Positions 8,987 through 17,820 are shown, counted from the stretch's first letter. The stretch: 48,273 bases of DNA from JBPRGH01 sp051418055 (GCA_051418055.1 JBPRGH010000040.1:1-48273), one strand, 5' to 3'. Made by a program: numbers and translations. The notes: generated by a model not told the origin, from the sequence alone.

Positions 8987-9871
8987 CTAAATTGGCACAT
9001 TCACATGACGCTCAGCATGATAGCTTGAACGTACTAAAGGTCCGGATTCTACATATTTTAATCCTCTTTTTAGACCCTCTTCCTTATATGCTGCAAACTG
9101 ATCCGGGTGGATAAATTCAGCTACTTCAAGATGACGCTTTGTAGGCTGCAGGTATTGTCCAAGGGTCAGGATATCTAATCCATGGGCAACAAGATCATCC
9201 ATCGCCTGGTGCACCTCTTCAGGTTTTTCACCAACACCCAACATAATGCCGGATTTAGTTCTCATGCCTGCCTCTTTCATTTTTTTGATCTGCTCCAGGC
9301 TTCTATGATATTTAGCCTGAGGCCTTACTTTCCGGTATAAGCTTTCTACAGTCTCAACATTATGAGAAACAACTTCCTGCCCGCCCTCTATCATCCGGTA
9401 CAGCGCATCCCAATTCGCTTTGACATCCGGAATTAAAGTTTCTATTGTTGTTTCAGGAGAAAGTTTTTTTGTTTCAACAACAGTTTGATACCATATTTCT
9501 GCTCCTCGATCTTTTAGTTCATCGCGGTTTACAGAAGTTATGACTGCATGTTTTACACCCATCAGCATTATTGCTTCGGCTACACGTTTCGGCTCTTCTG
9601 TATCATATTCAGGTGGGCGTCCTGTTGCAACGGCACAAAATGTACAGCTCCTTGTACATACATTTCCCAGGATCATGAATGTGGCAGTACCTTCACCCCA
9701 GCACTCACCCATATTAGGACAGTTACCACTTTCGCAGATCGTATGAAGTTTATATTTATCAACAAGTTTTCTAACCTTGGCATACTCTTTTCCGACAGGG
9801 AGTTTTACCCTTAACCAGTCTGGTTTCCTTCTTTTTGAAGGTTCTTGAGAAATAACAGGTAGTTCTATCAT
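8987..9871 (-). CDS. lipA: Lipoyl synthase
   Basis: LipA is the radical-SAM enzyme that inserts two sulfurs into protein-bound octanoyl groups to make lipoyl cofactors. The auxiliary cluster cysteines appear as CESGNCPNMGEC (Cys46, Cys51, Cys57). The radical-SAM cluster is CTRSCTFC (Cys72, Cys76, Cys79). The conserved RSSYHAE near the C-terminus supplies the serine ligand of the auxiliary cluster. The 294-residue length is normal. Its products are needed by glycine cleavage (gcvP, 1.7 kb away) and by 2-oxo acid dehydrogenases (E1 fusion, 4 kb away). No lipB is present in the window. Confidence 0.98.
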   Translation of the reverse strand: MIELPVISQEPSKRRKPDWLRVKLPVGKEYAKVRKLVDKYKLHTICESGNCPNMGECWGEGTATFMILGNVCTRSCTFCAVATGRPPEYDTEEPKRVAEAIMLMGVKHAVITSVNRDELKDRGAEIWYQTVVETKKLSPETTIETLIPDVKANWDALYRMIEGGQEVVSHNVETVESLYRKVRPQAKYHRSLEQIKKMKEAGMRTKSGIMLGVGEKPEEVHQAMDDLVAHGLDILTLGQYLQPTKRHLEVAEFIHPDQFAAYKEEGLKRGLKYVESGPLVRSSYHAERHVNVPI

Positions 9872-9903
9872 TTATAAAATATTTTCCTAATCCAATACAA
9901 CAA

Positions 9904-9911
9904 CAAAATTA
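9904..9911 (-). promoter_or_regulatory. Putative -7 box for lipA
   Basis: TAATTTTG on the minus strand matches TAnnTTTG exactly and lies 32 nt upstream of the lipA start. No convincing -33 TTG is seen at the expected distance. Confidence 0.35.
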
Positions 9912-9946
9912 GGAAGTTATACGGTTCCTATTCTTATATTTCTTAA

Positions 9947-10672
9947 CTATTTACGTGATCCGTAGTATAGGGTAATAAAAGCCGTGGGAAAAATTGCCTG
10001 GTTCTCTGCCTGGGCCATCAATTGAATTTTTTCTGTATAAGCATCTACAAGAAATCCAAGCTCCAGACCTGTTACATGTGATTTTAAAGCTCCAACTTCA
10101 AAATTAAGGGCAGCTTTTAAATTTAACCCGGGTGTTATTGATGCTTCACTTAGGCCCTGAAATAATCTGCCCGGGCCGAAAATACTTTCAAAGCTTTGCT
10201 CTGATGGATTATGGGGGACACTATTTGTCATAAATACATTACCTCCTCCATTTTGACCAATATTTACATAGTAAGGATTTACAACTCCAATGGTTGGCCC
10301 TACTGAACCAACTGCTCTTATTTCCACCCCTTGTTCCTCAGCTTTCTTAAAAAGAATCATTTCACGTCCATACTGGAGCCTAACAGCATATAAATAGTTT
10401 ATCTTCCCGTATATAAAATAGCTGCCATTATTATTATAGCGATGTTCTTTAGGATGCTTAACATTCATCAGTTCAAGGCCATAGGTTTCAAGCATGCCAT
10501 TGTCACGCTTTTTTCCATATTTTAATACAACCCCGCCAATCCAGCCGCCGGCTGTATTTTTATTTATACCCCAAATAAATTCTTTGCTATAGTCATACTG
10601 ATCTTGCTGCTGACTTTTTCCGTCAATAAAAAAAGCAAAAATTACAATCCCTGTTATCAACAGCTTTTTCAT
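9947..10672 (-). CDS. Exported protein of unknown function, possible outer-membrane beta-barrel
   Basis: A 241-residue protein I do not recognise. Residues 1-20 form a Sec signal (MKKLLITGIVIFAFFIDGKS). The rest alternates aromatic and polar residues, with WGINKNTAGGWIGGVVLKYG, YLYAVRLQYGREMILF, and a C-terminus FPTAFITLYYGSRK that looks like closing beta-strands. This suggests a small beta-barrel, but no strand count was verified. It lies 75 nt upstream of lipA on the same strand, although lipA has its own possible promoter. Confidence 0.65.
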   Translation of the reverse strand: MKKLLITGIVIFAFFIDGKSQQQDQYDYSKEFIWGINKNTAGGWIGGVVLKYGKKRDNGMLETYGLELMNVKHPKEHRYNNNGSYFIYGKINYLYAVRLQYGREMILFKKAEEQGVEIRAVGSVGPTIGVVNPYYVNIGQNGGGNVFMTNSVPHNPSEQSFESIFGPGRLFQGLSEASITPGLNLKAALNFEVGALKSHVTGLELGFLVDAYTEKIQLMAQAENQAIFPTAFITLYYGSRK

Positions 10673-10740
10673 AAAAATTAAATTAAACGTTAAATTTAGG
10701 CTGTAAAATACAAACGAAAAAAATTATACCTTAGTTTAAA

Positions 10741-11145
10741 ATGACAACACTTAAAAATAAATATCTTGGCGACCTGCGTACAGAGGCAGTTCATACACGT
10801 TCAGGAAGTAAAATAATCACCGATGCACCGATTGATAACCATGGAAAAGGAGAGGCCTTTTCCCCTACTGATATGCTGGGTGCTGCTTTAAGTACATGTA
10901 TGCTTACTGTTATGGGTATTGAAGCTCGAAAGCTGGGTGTAGATATGAGGGGAATGGAAACAGAGGTGGTGAAGGAAATGTCTGCTGCTCCGCGAAAAAT
11001 AAGCCGTTTAAAGATCAGGGTCTCACATCCGAATTTACAAGCAACAGAGGAGCAAAAGGAAATACTTACGCAACGAGCACTGACATGTCCGGTGGCTTTA
11101 AGTTTGTCAGATGACCTGGACCAGGATGTAACTTTTAATTTTTAA
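10741..11145 (+). CDS. OsmC/Ohr-family peroxiredoxin-like protein
   Basis: OsmC-family proteins reduce organic or fatty-acid hydroperoxides using two cysteines. Both expected cysteines are present: Cys53 in LSTCMLTVMGI and Cys116 in ALTCPVALSL. The 134-residue length and the order of strands before the central helix fit the family. Subfamily (OsmC or Ohr-like YhfA) is uncertain. Its last four bases overlap the end of convergent ytxJ, another thiol-redox gene. The start codon lies only about 10 nt from an imperfect -7-like TACCTTAG, so the leader may be very short. Confidence 0.9.
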   Translation: MTTLKNKYLGDLRTEAVHTRSGSKIITDAPIDNHGKGEAFSPTDMLGAALSTCMLTVMGIEARKLGVDMRGMETEVVKEMSAAPRKISRLKIRVSHPNLQATEEQKEILTQRALTCPVALSLSDDLDQDVTFNF

Positions 11146-11492
11146 TTAAGGTTATTCTTTAAAGCTTTATAGCTTATTCCATTATGTGAGTCGTGGTATA
11201 CTACATCGCCATTCCTTATTACTATAATTTGTGGTGATTGATGTACCACGTCAAATTCCTCTGCGATTTTATTGGATACATCACGATGAGCAATAAGATC
11301 AAGATAATAAAAATCCACATCAGCCATTTCCTCAGGATCCCAGTCACCTTGTAGGCGGCTTAAAATCATGCTGCTAATAGAGCAGCGGGTACTATGTTTA
11401 AATAGCACAACCGGCTTTTCGTGTGATTTTTCTTTTATCTCGCTCAGCTTATCAGTTGAACGAAGATCTTTCCATTGCTCTACATTATTCAT
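11142..11492 (-). CDS. ytxJ: Bacilliredoxin-like protein YtxJ (DUF2847)
   Basis: A 116-residue thioredoxin-fold protein of the YtxJ family, proposed as a monothiol bacilliredoxin that removes bacillithiol from mixed disulfides. The signature HSTRCSIS (residues 33-40) holds the single active-site Cys37, with the position three residues later not a Cys, so it is monothiol. A cis-Pro motif SPQ follows at 86-88. The start overlaps the stop of the large repeat-protein gene by 8 nt, implying translational coupling. A bacillithiol pathway is supported by bshC in the same window at 22.2-23.7 kb. Confidence 0.9.
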   Translation of the reverse strand: MNNVEQWKDLRSTDKLSEIKEKSHEKPVVLFKHSTRCSISSMILSRLQGDWDPEEMADVDFYYLDLIAHRDVSNKIAEEFDVVHQSPQIIVIRNGDVVYHDSHNGISYKALKNNLN

Positions 11493-13947
11493 ACCAAAGG
11501 CCTTTTTCGTTTTTGTCGTAACGTGGTTTTTTTTCTTTTTCGGTTGAAGGTTCAGACTTATTAAAAAGCTTATTCCATAAAAGTTTAAAGCTTATAAACT
11601 TTTTCTTTTCTTCTACCGCATTATTATCGTTTTTTGAATTATAAAATTTAGTGCTGGAATGTCTTGTGCCATCAATTTTTCTACGCCCTTCCTTCATGTT
11701 TCCCTGAAAATTACCCGCCTGGAAGTAAGCCTTGCCTGGCTCTCTTACACGTAAAGCATTATCATCAGCGGCATCATTTCTTTTATATTTAGATTCCTGT
11801 TTATCTCTACCTGTATGACGCGTCATATAATATGCCATTGGAGTAATGGACCTCCTGTTGGTTGGATTTTCTTCATTGTTCCATGATGCAGTACGGCTGG
11901 CACTTCCCCTGGTTCCGGATTCCGGACGTGAGGCACGCATATTTCCACTGAAATTACCCGCTACACTTGAGCCCGAATTTTTTCGGGGGATTGCCTGCCC
12001 ATTATTATTCCATCCTTTTCTTGAAACAGAACCACCACCACCTGATGATCTGTCAGATTTAATATTGCCACTAAAAATCCCGGGAGTGCGGGTATTATCC
12101 CCGTACTGTTTAGGTAAAGGTTGTTCACTGTTATTCCAGTTATTCCGATTTTTTGTGCCTCCACCGGTTAAAGGTCTTCCGCCTCTTATATTACCACTAA
12201 AGTTTCCAGATGAGGATGGGGAATAACGCTGAGATAGTGCTCGGCCACGGTTGTTCCAGTCATTTCTTGCCAATGATCCGCCACCTTTTAAGGGCCTGCG
12301 GGCTTTTATATCGCCTGAATAATTTAAATGGGCACCGCTAAATCCCATGGTAAGATCCTCTTTTGGAATATCTCCTTCATATTGTAAATGGCTGCTGCCG
12401 AATTTAAACATAACTTCTTCCGCATGGATTTCGCCACTATATTGTGTACTGCGGCGGGCATCATTACCTGGTGTAAAAGAAAGAATGGCACGTCCGCTAT
12501 TATTCCTGTTCATCCTGCTACTGATACTTCCACCACCTTTTAACTGTCTCTGCCCTTTGATATTTCCCTGATAATTAATATTACCAGATTCAAAACCCGG
12601 TTCCATCTCAAATCTTCTAAAATGCCCCTGGAACTCTTGCTCTCTTACAGCGATATCAGAAGGGGGCCTGCTACCAACTGCACGTCCTCTGTTATTATGC
12701 AATCCTCCGCTGGCGGTGGGAATCCTGCCTGCACGTCCGCCACTGCGTTGTGTGCTCCTGGGTTTGCTGTAATCTATTCTTCTTCCGGCAATGTCACCTT
12801 GCCAGGCTCTTTCTCCTTTTTTTGTAGCTGTCGAAAAACCGCCTGTTATTCTGCCTTGGTAAGGTTTATCTCCCATACGTCCTCTGCCTTCATAAGGGTT
12901 TGGAGATATAAAGGTTGATACCTTCTGGGTATTCCGTGGCTCGATACCTTCTCTGCGGCCGTAAAAGCCACCGGCATAAGTTTCTTCCCATTTTTTTACA
13001 TCTTTTAATTTATAAGGCTTGGCTTTTCTGTTTACAGTATATCTGCCTGACGCGCTACGAACATTTACTCTCCCTCTTTTAGATGCTCGTTGGGTATTTC
13101 TCGGATTGGTGCCATAAGATTCCTGATCACCACTTATCCTTTGGCGTTCCGAACGCATTTTTCGGTTTGCATAAGGACTTCTTTGCGGATAAATATTGAA
13201 GTTCCCACTACGGGATCTGTTGTTCCTGAGCTTTTTGCCAGCGACATCACCTTGCCATGCCTGCTCTCCTCTTTTTGTTGCAGTATTATACCTGGCGCCA
13301 CCGGTAATAGCACCACTATAAGGTTTATCACCAAGTCTTCCTCTTTTAGAGTATGGGTCGGGTGAAATAAAGGTTGATATCTTCTGAGTATTTCTTGGCT
13401 CTATGCCTGACCTGCGGCCGTAGTTATCTCCGGTATAGGTATCCTCCCATTTCTTCCTGTCCTTTAATTTATAAGGTTTAGCTTTTCTGCTGATCACATA
13501 CCTTCCTGAGGCACTTTGGTTTCTTATCCTGTTTCTTCTTGAAGGACGTTGGTTATTGCGGGGTTCCGTACCAAAAGTTCTTTGTAAGAGATTACCGCTA
13601 TAAGATTGCTCAACTGTAGGAGATGATAATTTTAATGCATCATTAGAATAAAGCCTACGTCTCTGGTATCTTTTTGACCTGAAGGCATAAGGGTCAGGCT
13701 GGGCATATACAGATGGCGTATTTCTTATACGGCGGCTTGGGGAATAATCTGATGCCTTACCGCGATAAGGTTTGTCGGCTTTCCGTGTTTTAATCCTTTT
13801 GCGGTACCTTCTGATCTTCTCCTCCTGTTTCTTCTCATACTCCGATTTTTCCTGGGCATAGGCCTTTTGGGGAGCAGTTAAATTGATTATAAAAAACATC
13901 AATACTGCTCCTAAAAATGGAAGTATATTTGAGAATTTAGCTGTCAA
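11485..13947 (-). CDS. Exported 820-residue Arg/Gly/Asn-rich repeat protein, function unknown
   Basis: I do not recognise this family. A Sec signal covers about residues 1-31 (ending AYAQ). A very basic segment follows (EKIRRYRKRIKTRK). Two copies of a roughly 115-residue unit lie at 126-240 and 279-390; each runs from PRN-Q through SASGRY, KAKPYKLKD, KKWE-TY, GIEPRNTQK, STFISP, GDKPY-G-ITGG to AWQGD-AG. Residues 435-760 hold shorter repeats with a core [YF]xG[ND][IM] followed by RPLKGGG-like and WNN-like stretches. The same [YFW]xG core recurs earlier, so the chain looks like one long array of beta-strand-like motifs. The C-terminus (about 778-820) is Lys/Glu-rich. It is coupled to ytxJ and 46 nt from the E1 gene. 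A surface, matrix or motility-apparatus role is speculation. Confidence 0.8.
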   Translation of the reverse strand: MTAKFSNILPFLGAVLMFFIINLTAPQKAYAQEKSEYEKKQEEKIRRYRKRIKTRKADKPYRGKASDYSPSRRIRNTPSVYAQPDPYAFRSKRYQRRRLYSNDALKLSSPTVEQSYSGNLLQRTFGTEPRNNQRPSRRNRIRNQSASGRYVISRKAKPYKLKDRKKWEDTYTGDNYGRRSGIEPRNTQKISTFISPDPYSKRGRLGDKPYSGAITGGARYNTATKRGEQAWQGDVAGKKLRNNRSRSGNFNIYPQRSPYANRKMRSERQRISGDQESYGTNPRNTQRASKRGRVNVRSASGRYTVNRKAKPYKLKDVKKWEETYAGGFYGRREGIEPRNTQKVSTFISPNPYEGRGRMGDKPYQGRITGGFSTATKKGERAWQGDIAGRRIDYSKPRSTQRSGGRAGRIPTASGGLHNNRGRAVGSRPPSDIAVREQEFQGHFRRFEMEPGFESGNINYQGNIKGQRQLKGGGSISSRMNRNNSGRAILSFTPGNDARRSTQYSGEIHAEEVMFKFGSSHLQYEGDIPKEDLTMGFSGAHLNYSGDIKARRPLKGGGSLARNDWNNRGRALSQRYSPSSSGNFSGNIRGGRPLTGGGTKNRNNWNNSEQPLPKQYGDNTRTPGIFSGNIKSDRSSGGGGSVSRKGWNNNGQAIPRKNSGSSVAGNFSGNMRASRPESGTRGSASRTASWNNEENPTNRRSITPMAYYMTRHTGRDKQESKYKRNDAADDNALRVREPGKAYFQAGNFQGNMKEGRRKIDGTRHSSTKFYNSKNDNNAVEEKKKFISFKLLWNKLFNKSEPSTEKEKKPRYDKNEKGLWYE

Positions 13948-13993
13948 GGATCAGATTCTATATTTTCGGCACTTTTATAACGTTGAAAGATAA

Positions 13994-15970
13994 TTAAAAT
14001 TCCAGCAACGACTGAATTTTTTCCTTAAAACGATCCTTTGGCAGGTAATTCTTCTCTAAAGGAGCAGCGAAAGGGACCGGAGTATCAAGGCTTGCCTCCC
14101 GCATAACTGGAGCATCGAGATCCATAAAGCAGTTTTCAGATATCCATGCGGCAATTTCTCCTCCGATGCCTCCTGTTATAGTGTCTTCATGAAGGATAAT
14201 TACTTTACCAGTTTTTTTCACCGTCTTTGCAACAGCCTCTTTGTCCCAGGGTAGTAATGTCCTTAAATCCAGGATATCGGCAGAAATATTTTTTTCACCC
14301 ACTATATCTTTTGCCCAATGAATACCCATTCCATAAGTTACAATACTTAAATCATTACCTTCCTGTACAAGCTTTGCCTTACCTACTTCTATCGTATAAT
14401 ATTCATCAGGAATATCTTCTGATAATGAGCGATAGAGCGCTTTATGTTCAAAATAAAGGTAAGGGTTCGGATCTTCAATGGCTGCTGCGAGTAATCCTTT
14501 TGCGTCATAAGGATTGCTTGGATATACAATTTTTAATCCGGGGGTATGGAAGAACCATCCTTCGTTAGACTGACTGTGAAATGGCCCTGCGCCAACACCG
14601 GCGCCTGTAGGCATACGTACCACTACGTCAGCATTCTGACCCCATCTCCAGTGGATCTTTGCCAGGTTATTTACGATCTGATTAAAACCGCAGGTTACAA
14701 AATCGGCAAATTGCATTTCGACAACAGCCTTTTGCTTTTTGATGGATAACCCTAATCCTACTCCAATAATTGCTGATTCGCAAAGCGGCGTATTTCTAAT
14801 TCTCTCTCTCCCGAATTTATCAACAAATCCTTCTGTTATTTTAAATACCCCTCCATAATCAGCAATATCCTGCCCCATAATTACCAGTTCAGGATGTTTT
14901 TCCAGGCTCTGCTTTAAACCATCAGATATAGCATCTACAAATCGACGGTTGGTTTTATTTCCTGAAGGGTTGATCACCTTTTGATCATGGGGTGCAAAAA
15001 GATCTTCTTTTTCTCTCGGGGTTTCTGCCACAGGCATAGGTTCAGCATAAGCTGTTTCCAATCCTTTTTCAATCTCCTGCTTAATTTCAGTTCGTGTTTT
15101 ATCGATAAAAGCTTTATCAATAATTTTCTCGTCCAGCAGATAATTCTCGTAATTCACCACCGGATCTTTCTTAGCCCAGTGATCCATTAGCTCCTGTGGG
15201 ACATATTTAGTTCCTGAAGCCTCCTCATGTCCCCTCATGCGGAAAGTGTTTGCCTCGATAAGTACAGGCTCAGGTTTTTTTCTGATCTTTTTAGCCCACT
15301 TATCTATAGTTTCATATACTTCCAGAACGTTATTTCCTTCTATACTTTCAGTTGCAATGCCATAACCGGGCCCTTTATCTGTAAAGCTTTTAAACCTAAA
15401 TTGCTCTTCACTAGGTGTGCTTAAGCCATAGCCATTGTTTTCAATGACAAAGATCACAGGCAGCTGCCACACCGCCGCCACATTAACAGCTTCATGAAAA
15501 TCTCCTTCACTGGTGCCGCCGTCACCGGAAAATACAAGGGTTGCTTTATTTTCGCCAGCCATTTTACATGATAAGGCAATACCGTCAGCAATAGCAAGCT
15601 GAGGGCCCAGGTGGCTTATCATCCCTACAATATGATGCTCGTTTGTACCAAAGTGAAAAGACCTATCCCTACCTTTGGTAAACCCGGACATTTTCCCCTG
15701 AAACTGGGCAAAGAGCCTGTTTAGAGGAATATTCCGTCCGGTAAAAACACCTAAATTACGATGCATGGGCAGGATATATTCATCACTTTTTAGAGCCTGA
15801 ACGCAACCTACTGAAACGGCTTCCTGACCTATGCCACTAAACCATTTGCTGATTTTGCCTTGTCTGAGAAGAATAAGCATCTTCTCTTCAATCATGCGTG
15901 GTATAAGGATTTCCCTGTATAACTCACGGAGTTTTTTGTCGGATAACTTCTTACGGTTGTACTGAATCAT
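13994..15970 (-). CDS. 2-oxo acid dehydrogenase E1, alpha and beta subunits fused
   Basis: ThDP-dependent E1 decarboxylates a 2-oxo acid and acylates the lipoyl arm of E2. In this 658-residue protein the alpha part covers about 1-325, with the ThDP motif GDG at 149-151 through NN at 178-179 and the ERPRRxSHGxE-like segment TFRMRGHEEASG. The beta part covers about 335-658, with MGQDIADYGGVFKITEGF and RMPTGAGVGAGPFHSQSNE. In most bacteria of the branched-chain or pyruvate type these are two genes. Sequence style favours a branched-chain/pyruvate alpha2beta2 type, but the substrate is not decided. No E2 or E3 is adjacent. A strong promoter match precedes it. Confidence 0.92.
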   Translation of the reverse strand: MIQYNRKKLSDKKLRELYREILIPRMIEEKMLILLRQGKISKWFSGIGQEAVSVGCVQALKSDEYILPMHRNLGVFTGRNIPLNRLFAQFQGKMSGFTKGRDRSFHFGTNEHHIVGMISHLGPQLAIADGIALSCKMAGENKATLVFSGDGGTSEGDFHEAVNVAAVWQLPVIFVIENNGYGLSTPSEEQFRFKSFTDKGPGYGIATESIEGNNVLEVYETIDKWAKKIRKKPEPVLIEANTFRMRGHEEASGTKYVPQELMDHWAKKDPVVNYENYLLDEKIIDKAFIDKTRTEIKQEIEKGLETAYAEPMPVAETPREKEDLFAPHDQKVINPSGNKTNRRFVDAISDGLKQSLEKHPELVIMGQDIADYGGVFKITEGFVDKFGRERIRNTPLCESAIIGVGLGLSIKKQKAVVEMQFADFVTCGFNQIVNNLAKIHWRWGQNADVVVRMPTGAGVGAGPFHSQSNEGWFFHTPGLKIVYPSNPYDAKGLLAAAIEDPNPYLYFEHKALYRSLSEDIPDEYYTIEVGKAKLVQEGNDLSIVTYGMGIHWAKDIVGEKNISADILDLRTLLPWDKEAVAKTVKKTGKVIILHEDTITGGIGGEIAAWISENCFMDLDAPVMREASLDTPVPFAAPLEKNYLPKDRFKEKIQSLLEF

Positions 15971-15989
15971 ATAACAATATGTAATGCTG

Positions 15990-16019
15990 CAAAATTAAAC
16001 TAATGATCAGACCAGCAAA
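15990..16019 (-). promoter_or_regulatory. Promoter for the E1 fusion gene
   Basis: On the minus strand TTTG (16016-16019), an 18-nt spacer and TAATTTTG (15990-15997) make a two-box match to the Bacteroidota promoter pattern. Predicted start of transcription is about 13-15 nt before the start codon. Confidence 0.65.
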
Positions 16020-16034
16020 ATGCAGGGATTGTTT

Positions 16035-16042
16035 TATTTTTG
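16035..16042 (+). promoter_or_regulatory. Putative -7 box for the M16 peptidase gene
   Basis: TATTTTTG matches TAnnTTTG exactly, 11 nt before the start codon. No TTG is seen at the usual -33 distance. It would be divergent and partly overlapping with the E1 promoter region. Confidence 0.35.
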
Positions 16043-16053
16043 AGCTCTAAGTT

Positions 16054-17295
16054 ATGATAGATTTTCGTTCATTTACTCTTGAAAACGGATTACGTGTCTT
16101 CGTCCATGAAGATCTTACCGTTCAGACCGCCGTTATGAATCTTTTGTATGATGTAGGTTCAAAAGATGAGGATCCCGGAAAAACCGGGTTTGCACATCTT
16201 TTTGAACACCTTATGTTCGGTGGTTCCATGAATATTCCAAATTATGATGAGCCCTTACAACGTGTTGGTGGAGAAAATAATGCTTTTACATCTCTTGATA
16301 TTACCAACTACTATTTGACTGTTCCTGCTCAGAACCTGGAAACCGGATTTTGGCTGGAGTCAGACCGTATGTTGAGCCTGTCATTTGACCCACATGTGCT
16401 GGAGGTACAGCGGAAGGTGGTGATCGAAGAGTTTAAACAGCGATACCTGGACCAGCCGTATGGTGATGTGTGGCTGAAATTCCGGCCATTGGTCTATCAG
16501 AATCATCCTTATCAGTGGCCCACAATAGGAAAAGAGATCAGCCATATTGAAAATGCCACAATGGAGGATGTAAAAGAATTTTTCTTTAACTATTACAGGC
16601 CGAATAATGCCATTCTTGTTGTTGCCGGTAATGTATATTTTGAAGAAGTGGAGCAGCTGGCAAACAAATGGTTCGGTCCTATTTCTGCCGGGCAAAGGCC
16701 AGTAAGGAATCTGCCTAAAGAGCCAATACAAAATGAAGAAAGACGTCTTACGGTATCAGGTGATGTTCCTTCCGATGCCTTATACATGGCTTATCACATG
16801 CCGGGTAAATTCGACAAAGATTATCATGCTTCTGATCTTATTAGTGATATTTTAGGAAGAGGGAATTCTTCGCGCCTTTATGATGAGCTGGTAAAAAACA
16901 AAAAAATGTTCCACAGCCTGGCCTCCTATGTTACAGGGTCAGTAGAAACAGGTTTATTAGTAATCAGTGGAAAGCTGGAGAGCAAATATTCACTTGAAGA
17001 TGGTGAGAAAGCCATTAAAGAGCTGTTAAATGATTTCCTTGATAAAGGAGTGAAAGACGAAGAGCTCGAGAAAGTAAAAAATCAGGCTGAAGCAAGCCAT
17101 ACCTTTAGTGAGGTGGAGGTGCTTAACCGTGCCATGAATCTCGCTTTTGGGGCTTTAAGCGGTGATGCCAATTGGATAAATGAAGAAACGAACCAGATCC
17201 AGCAGGTAACTACTGAGGATGTAATGAAAGCCGCCAGGAATATCTTAAGGCCGGAAAATTCTTCAATAATGTACTATAGGGCTGACGGAAAATGA
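16054..17295 (+). CDS. M16-family zinc peptidase (pitrilysin-like)
   Basis: Zinc peptidase with the inverted motif HLFEH (His48, Glu51, His52); the third ligand is a Glu in QRKVVIEEF near residue 129. The 413-residue size corresponds to the two-domain bacterial M16 proteins related to the processing-peptidase beta subunit. The C-terminal domain is present (VTGSVETGLLVISGKL region) and lacks a metal motif, as usual. No signal peptide is seen, so it is probably cytoplasmic. Its stop overlaps the ispF start by 4 nt (ATGA), which indicates cotranscription and translational coupling. Substrate is unknown. Confidence 0.92.
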   Translation: MIDFRSFTLENGLRVFVHEDLTVQTAVMNLLYDVGSKDEDPGKTGFAHLFEHLMFGGSMNIPNYDEPLQRVGGENNAFTSLDITNYYLTVPAQNLETGFWLESDRMLSLSFDPHVLEVQRKVVIEEFKQRYLDQPYGDVWLKFRPLVYQNHPYQWPTIGKEISHIENATMEDVKEFFFNYYRPNNAILVVAGNVYFEEVEQLANKWFGPISAGQRPVRNLPKEPIQNEERRLTVSGDVPSDALYMAYHMPGKFDKDYHASDLISDILGRGNSSRLYDELVKNKKMFHSLASYVTGSVETGLLVISGKLESKYSLEDGEKAIKELLNDFLDKGVKDEELEKVKNQAEASHTFSEVEVLNRAMNLAFGALSGDANWINEETNQIQQVTTEDVMKAARNILRPENSSIMYYRADGK

Positions 17296-17774
17296 GAAAA
17301 ATACGAACAGGAATAGGTTATGATGTTCACAAACTGGAAAATGGTGCCCCTTTTTGGCTTGGGGGAATACAGGTTGAACATACAAAAGGAGCGGTAGGGC
17401 ATTCCGATGCTGATGTTTTAATACATACAATATGTGATGCTTTATTAGGAGCAGTAAACCTGCGCGATATTGGATATCATTTTGCGGATACGGATGCTAA
17501 ATTTAAAGGCATTGATAGTAAAATACTTTTAAAAGAAGTAAATAACCTCCTAAAGGAGAAAAATTGGAAGATAGGGAATATAGATTCAGTTATTTGCCTG
17601 CAAAGGCCGAAGATCAACCCCTACATCCCTGAGATGAAAAAAACACTGGCCGCAGTGCTTCAGATCGATGAGGACGATCTTTCAATAAAGGCGACAACTA
17701 CAGAGAGGCTTGGATTTGTAGGTAAGGAAGAAGGTGTTGCAGCGATGGCAACTGTACTTATTTATAAGGATTAG
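17292..17774 (+). CDS. ispF: 2-C-methyl-D-erythritol 2,4-cyclodiphosphate synthase
   Basis: IspF catalyses the cyclisation step of the MEP isoprenoid pathway. The 160-residue length is standard. Metal ligands are visible: GYDVHK (Asp11, His13) and DVLIH (His45). Further conserved segments are GHSDADVLIHTICDALLGA, DIGYHFADTD and the C-terminal ATTTERLGFVGKEEGVAA. No other MEP-pathway gene is nearby. It is coupled to the M16 gene by an ATGA overlap. Confidence 0.98.
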   Translation: MRKIRTGIGYDVHKLENGAPFWLGGIQVEHTKGAVGHSDADVLIHTICDALLGAVNLRDIGYHFADTDAKFKGIDSKILLKEVNNLLKEKNWKIGNIDSVICLQRPKINPYIPEMKKTLAAVLQIDEDDLSIKATTTERLGFVGKEEGVAAMATVLIYKD

Positions 17775-17820
17775 GAAATAATCCAGAGTCCAAAGTCTTG
17801 GGTAGTGAGTTTTTAAGGAG

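Noticed and set aside
11846..13365. Several plus-strand open frames of 74-126 codons
   Set aside because: All are antisense to the repeat-protein gene, whose Arg/Gly-rich codons create Pro/Leu/Ser-rich shadows; the minus-strand frame has a signal peptide and ordered repeats.
11485..13947. Repeat protein as a CRISPR-like or recombination-driven DNA repeat
   Set aside because: The DNA repeats are not identical or evenly spaced, and only the protein pattern is conserved, so selection is at the protein level.
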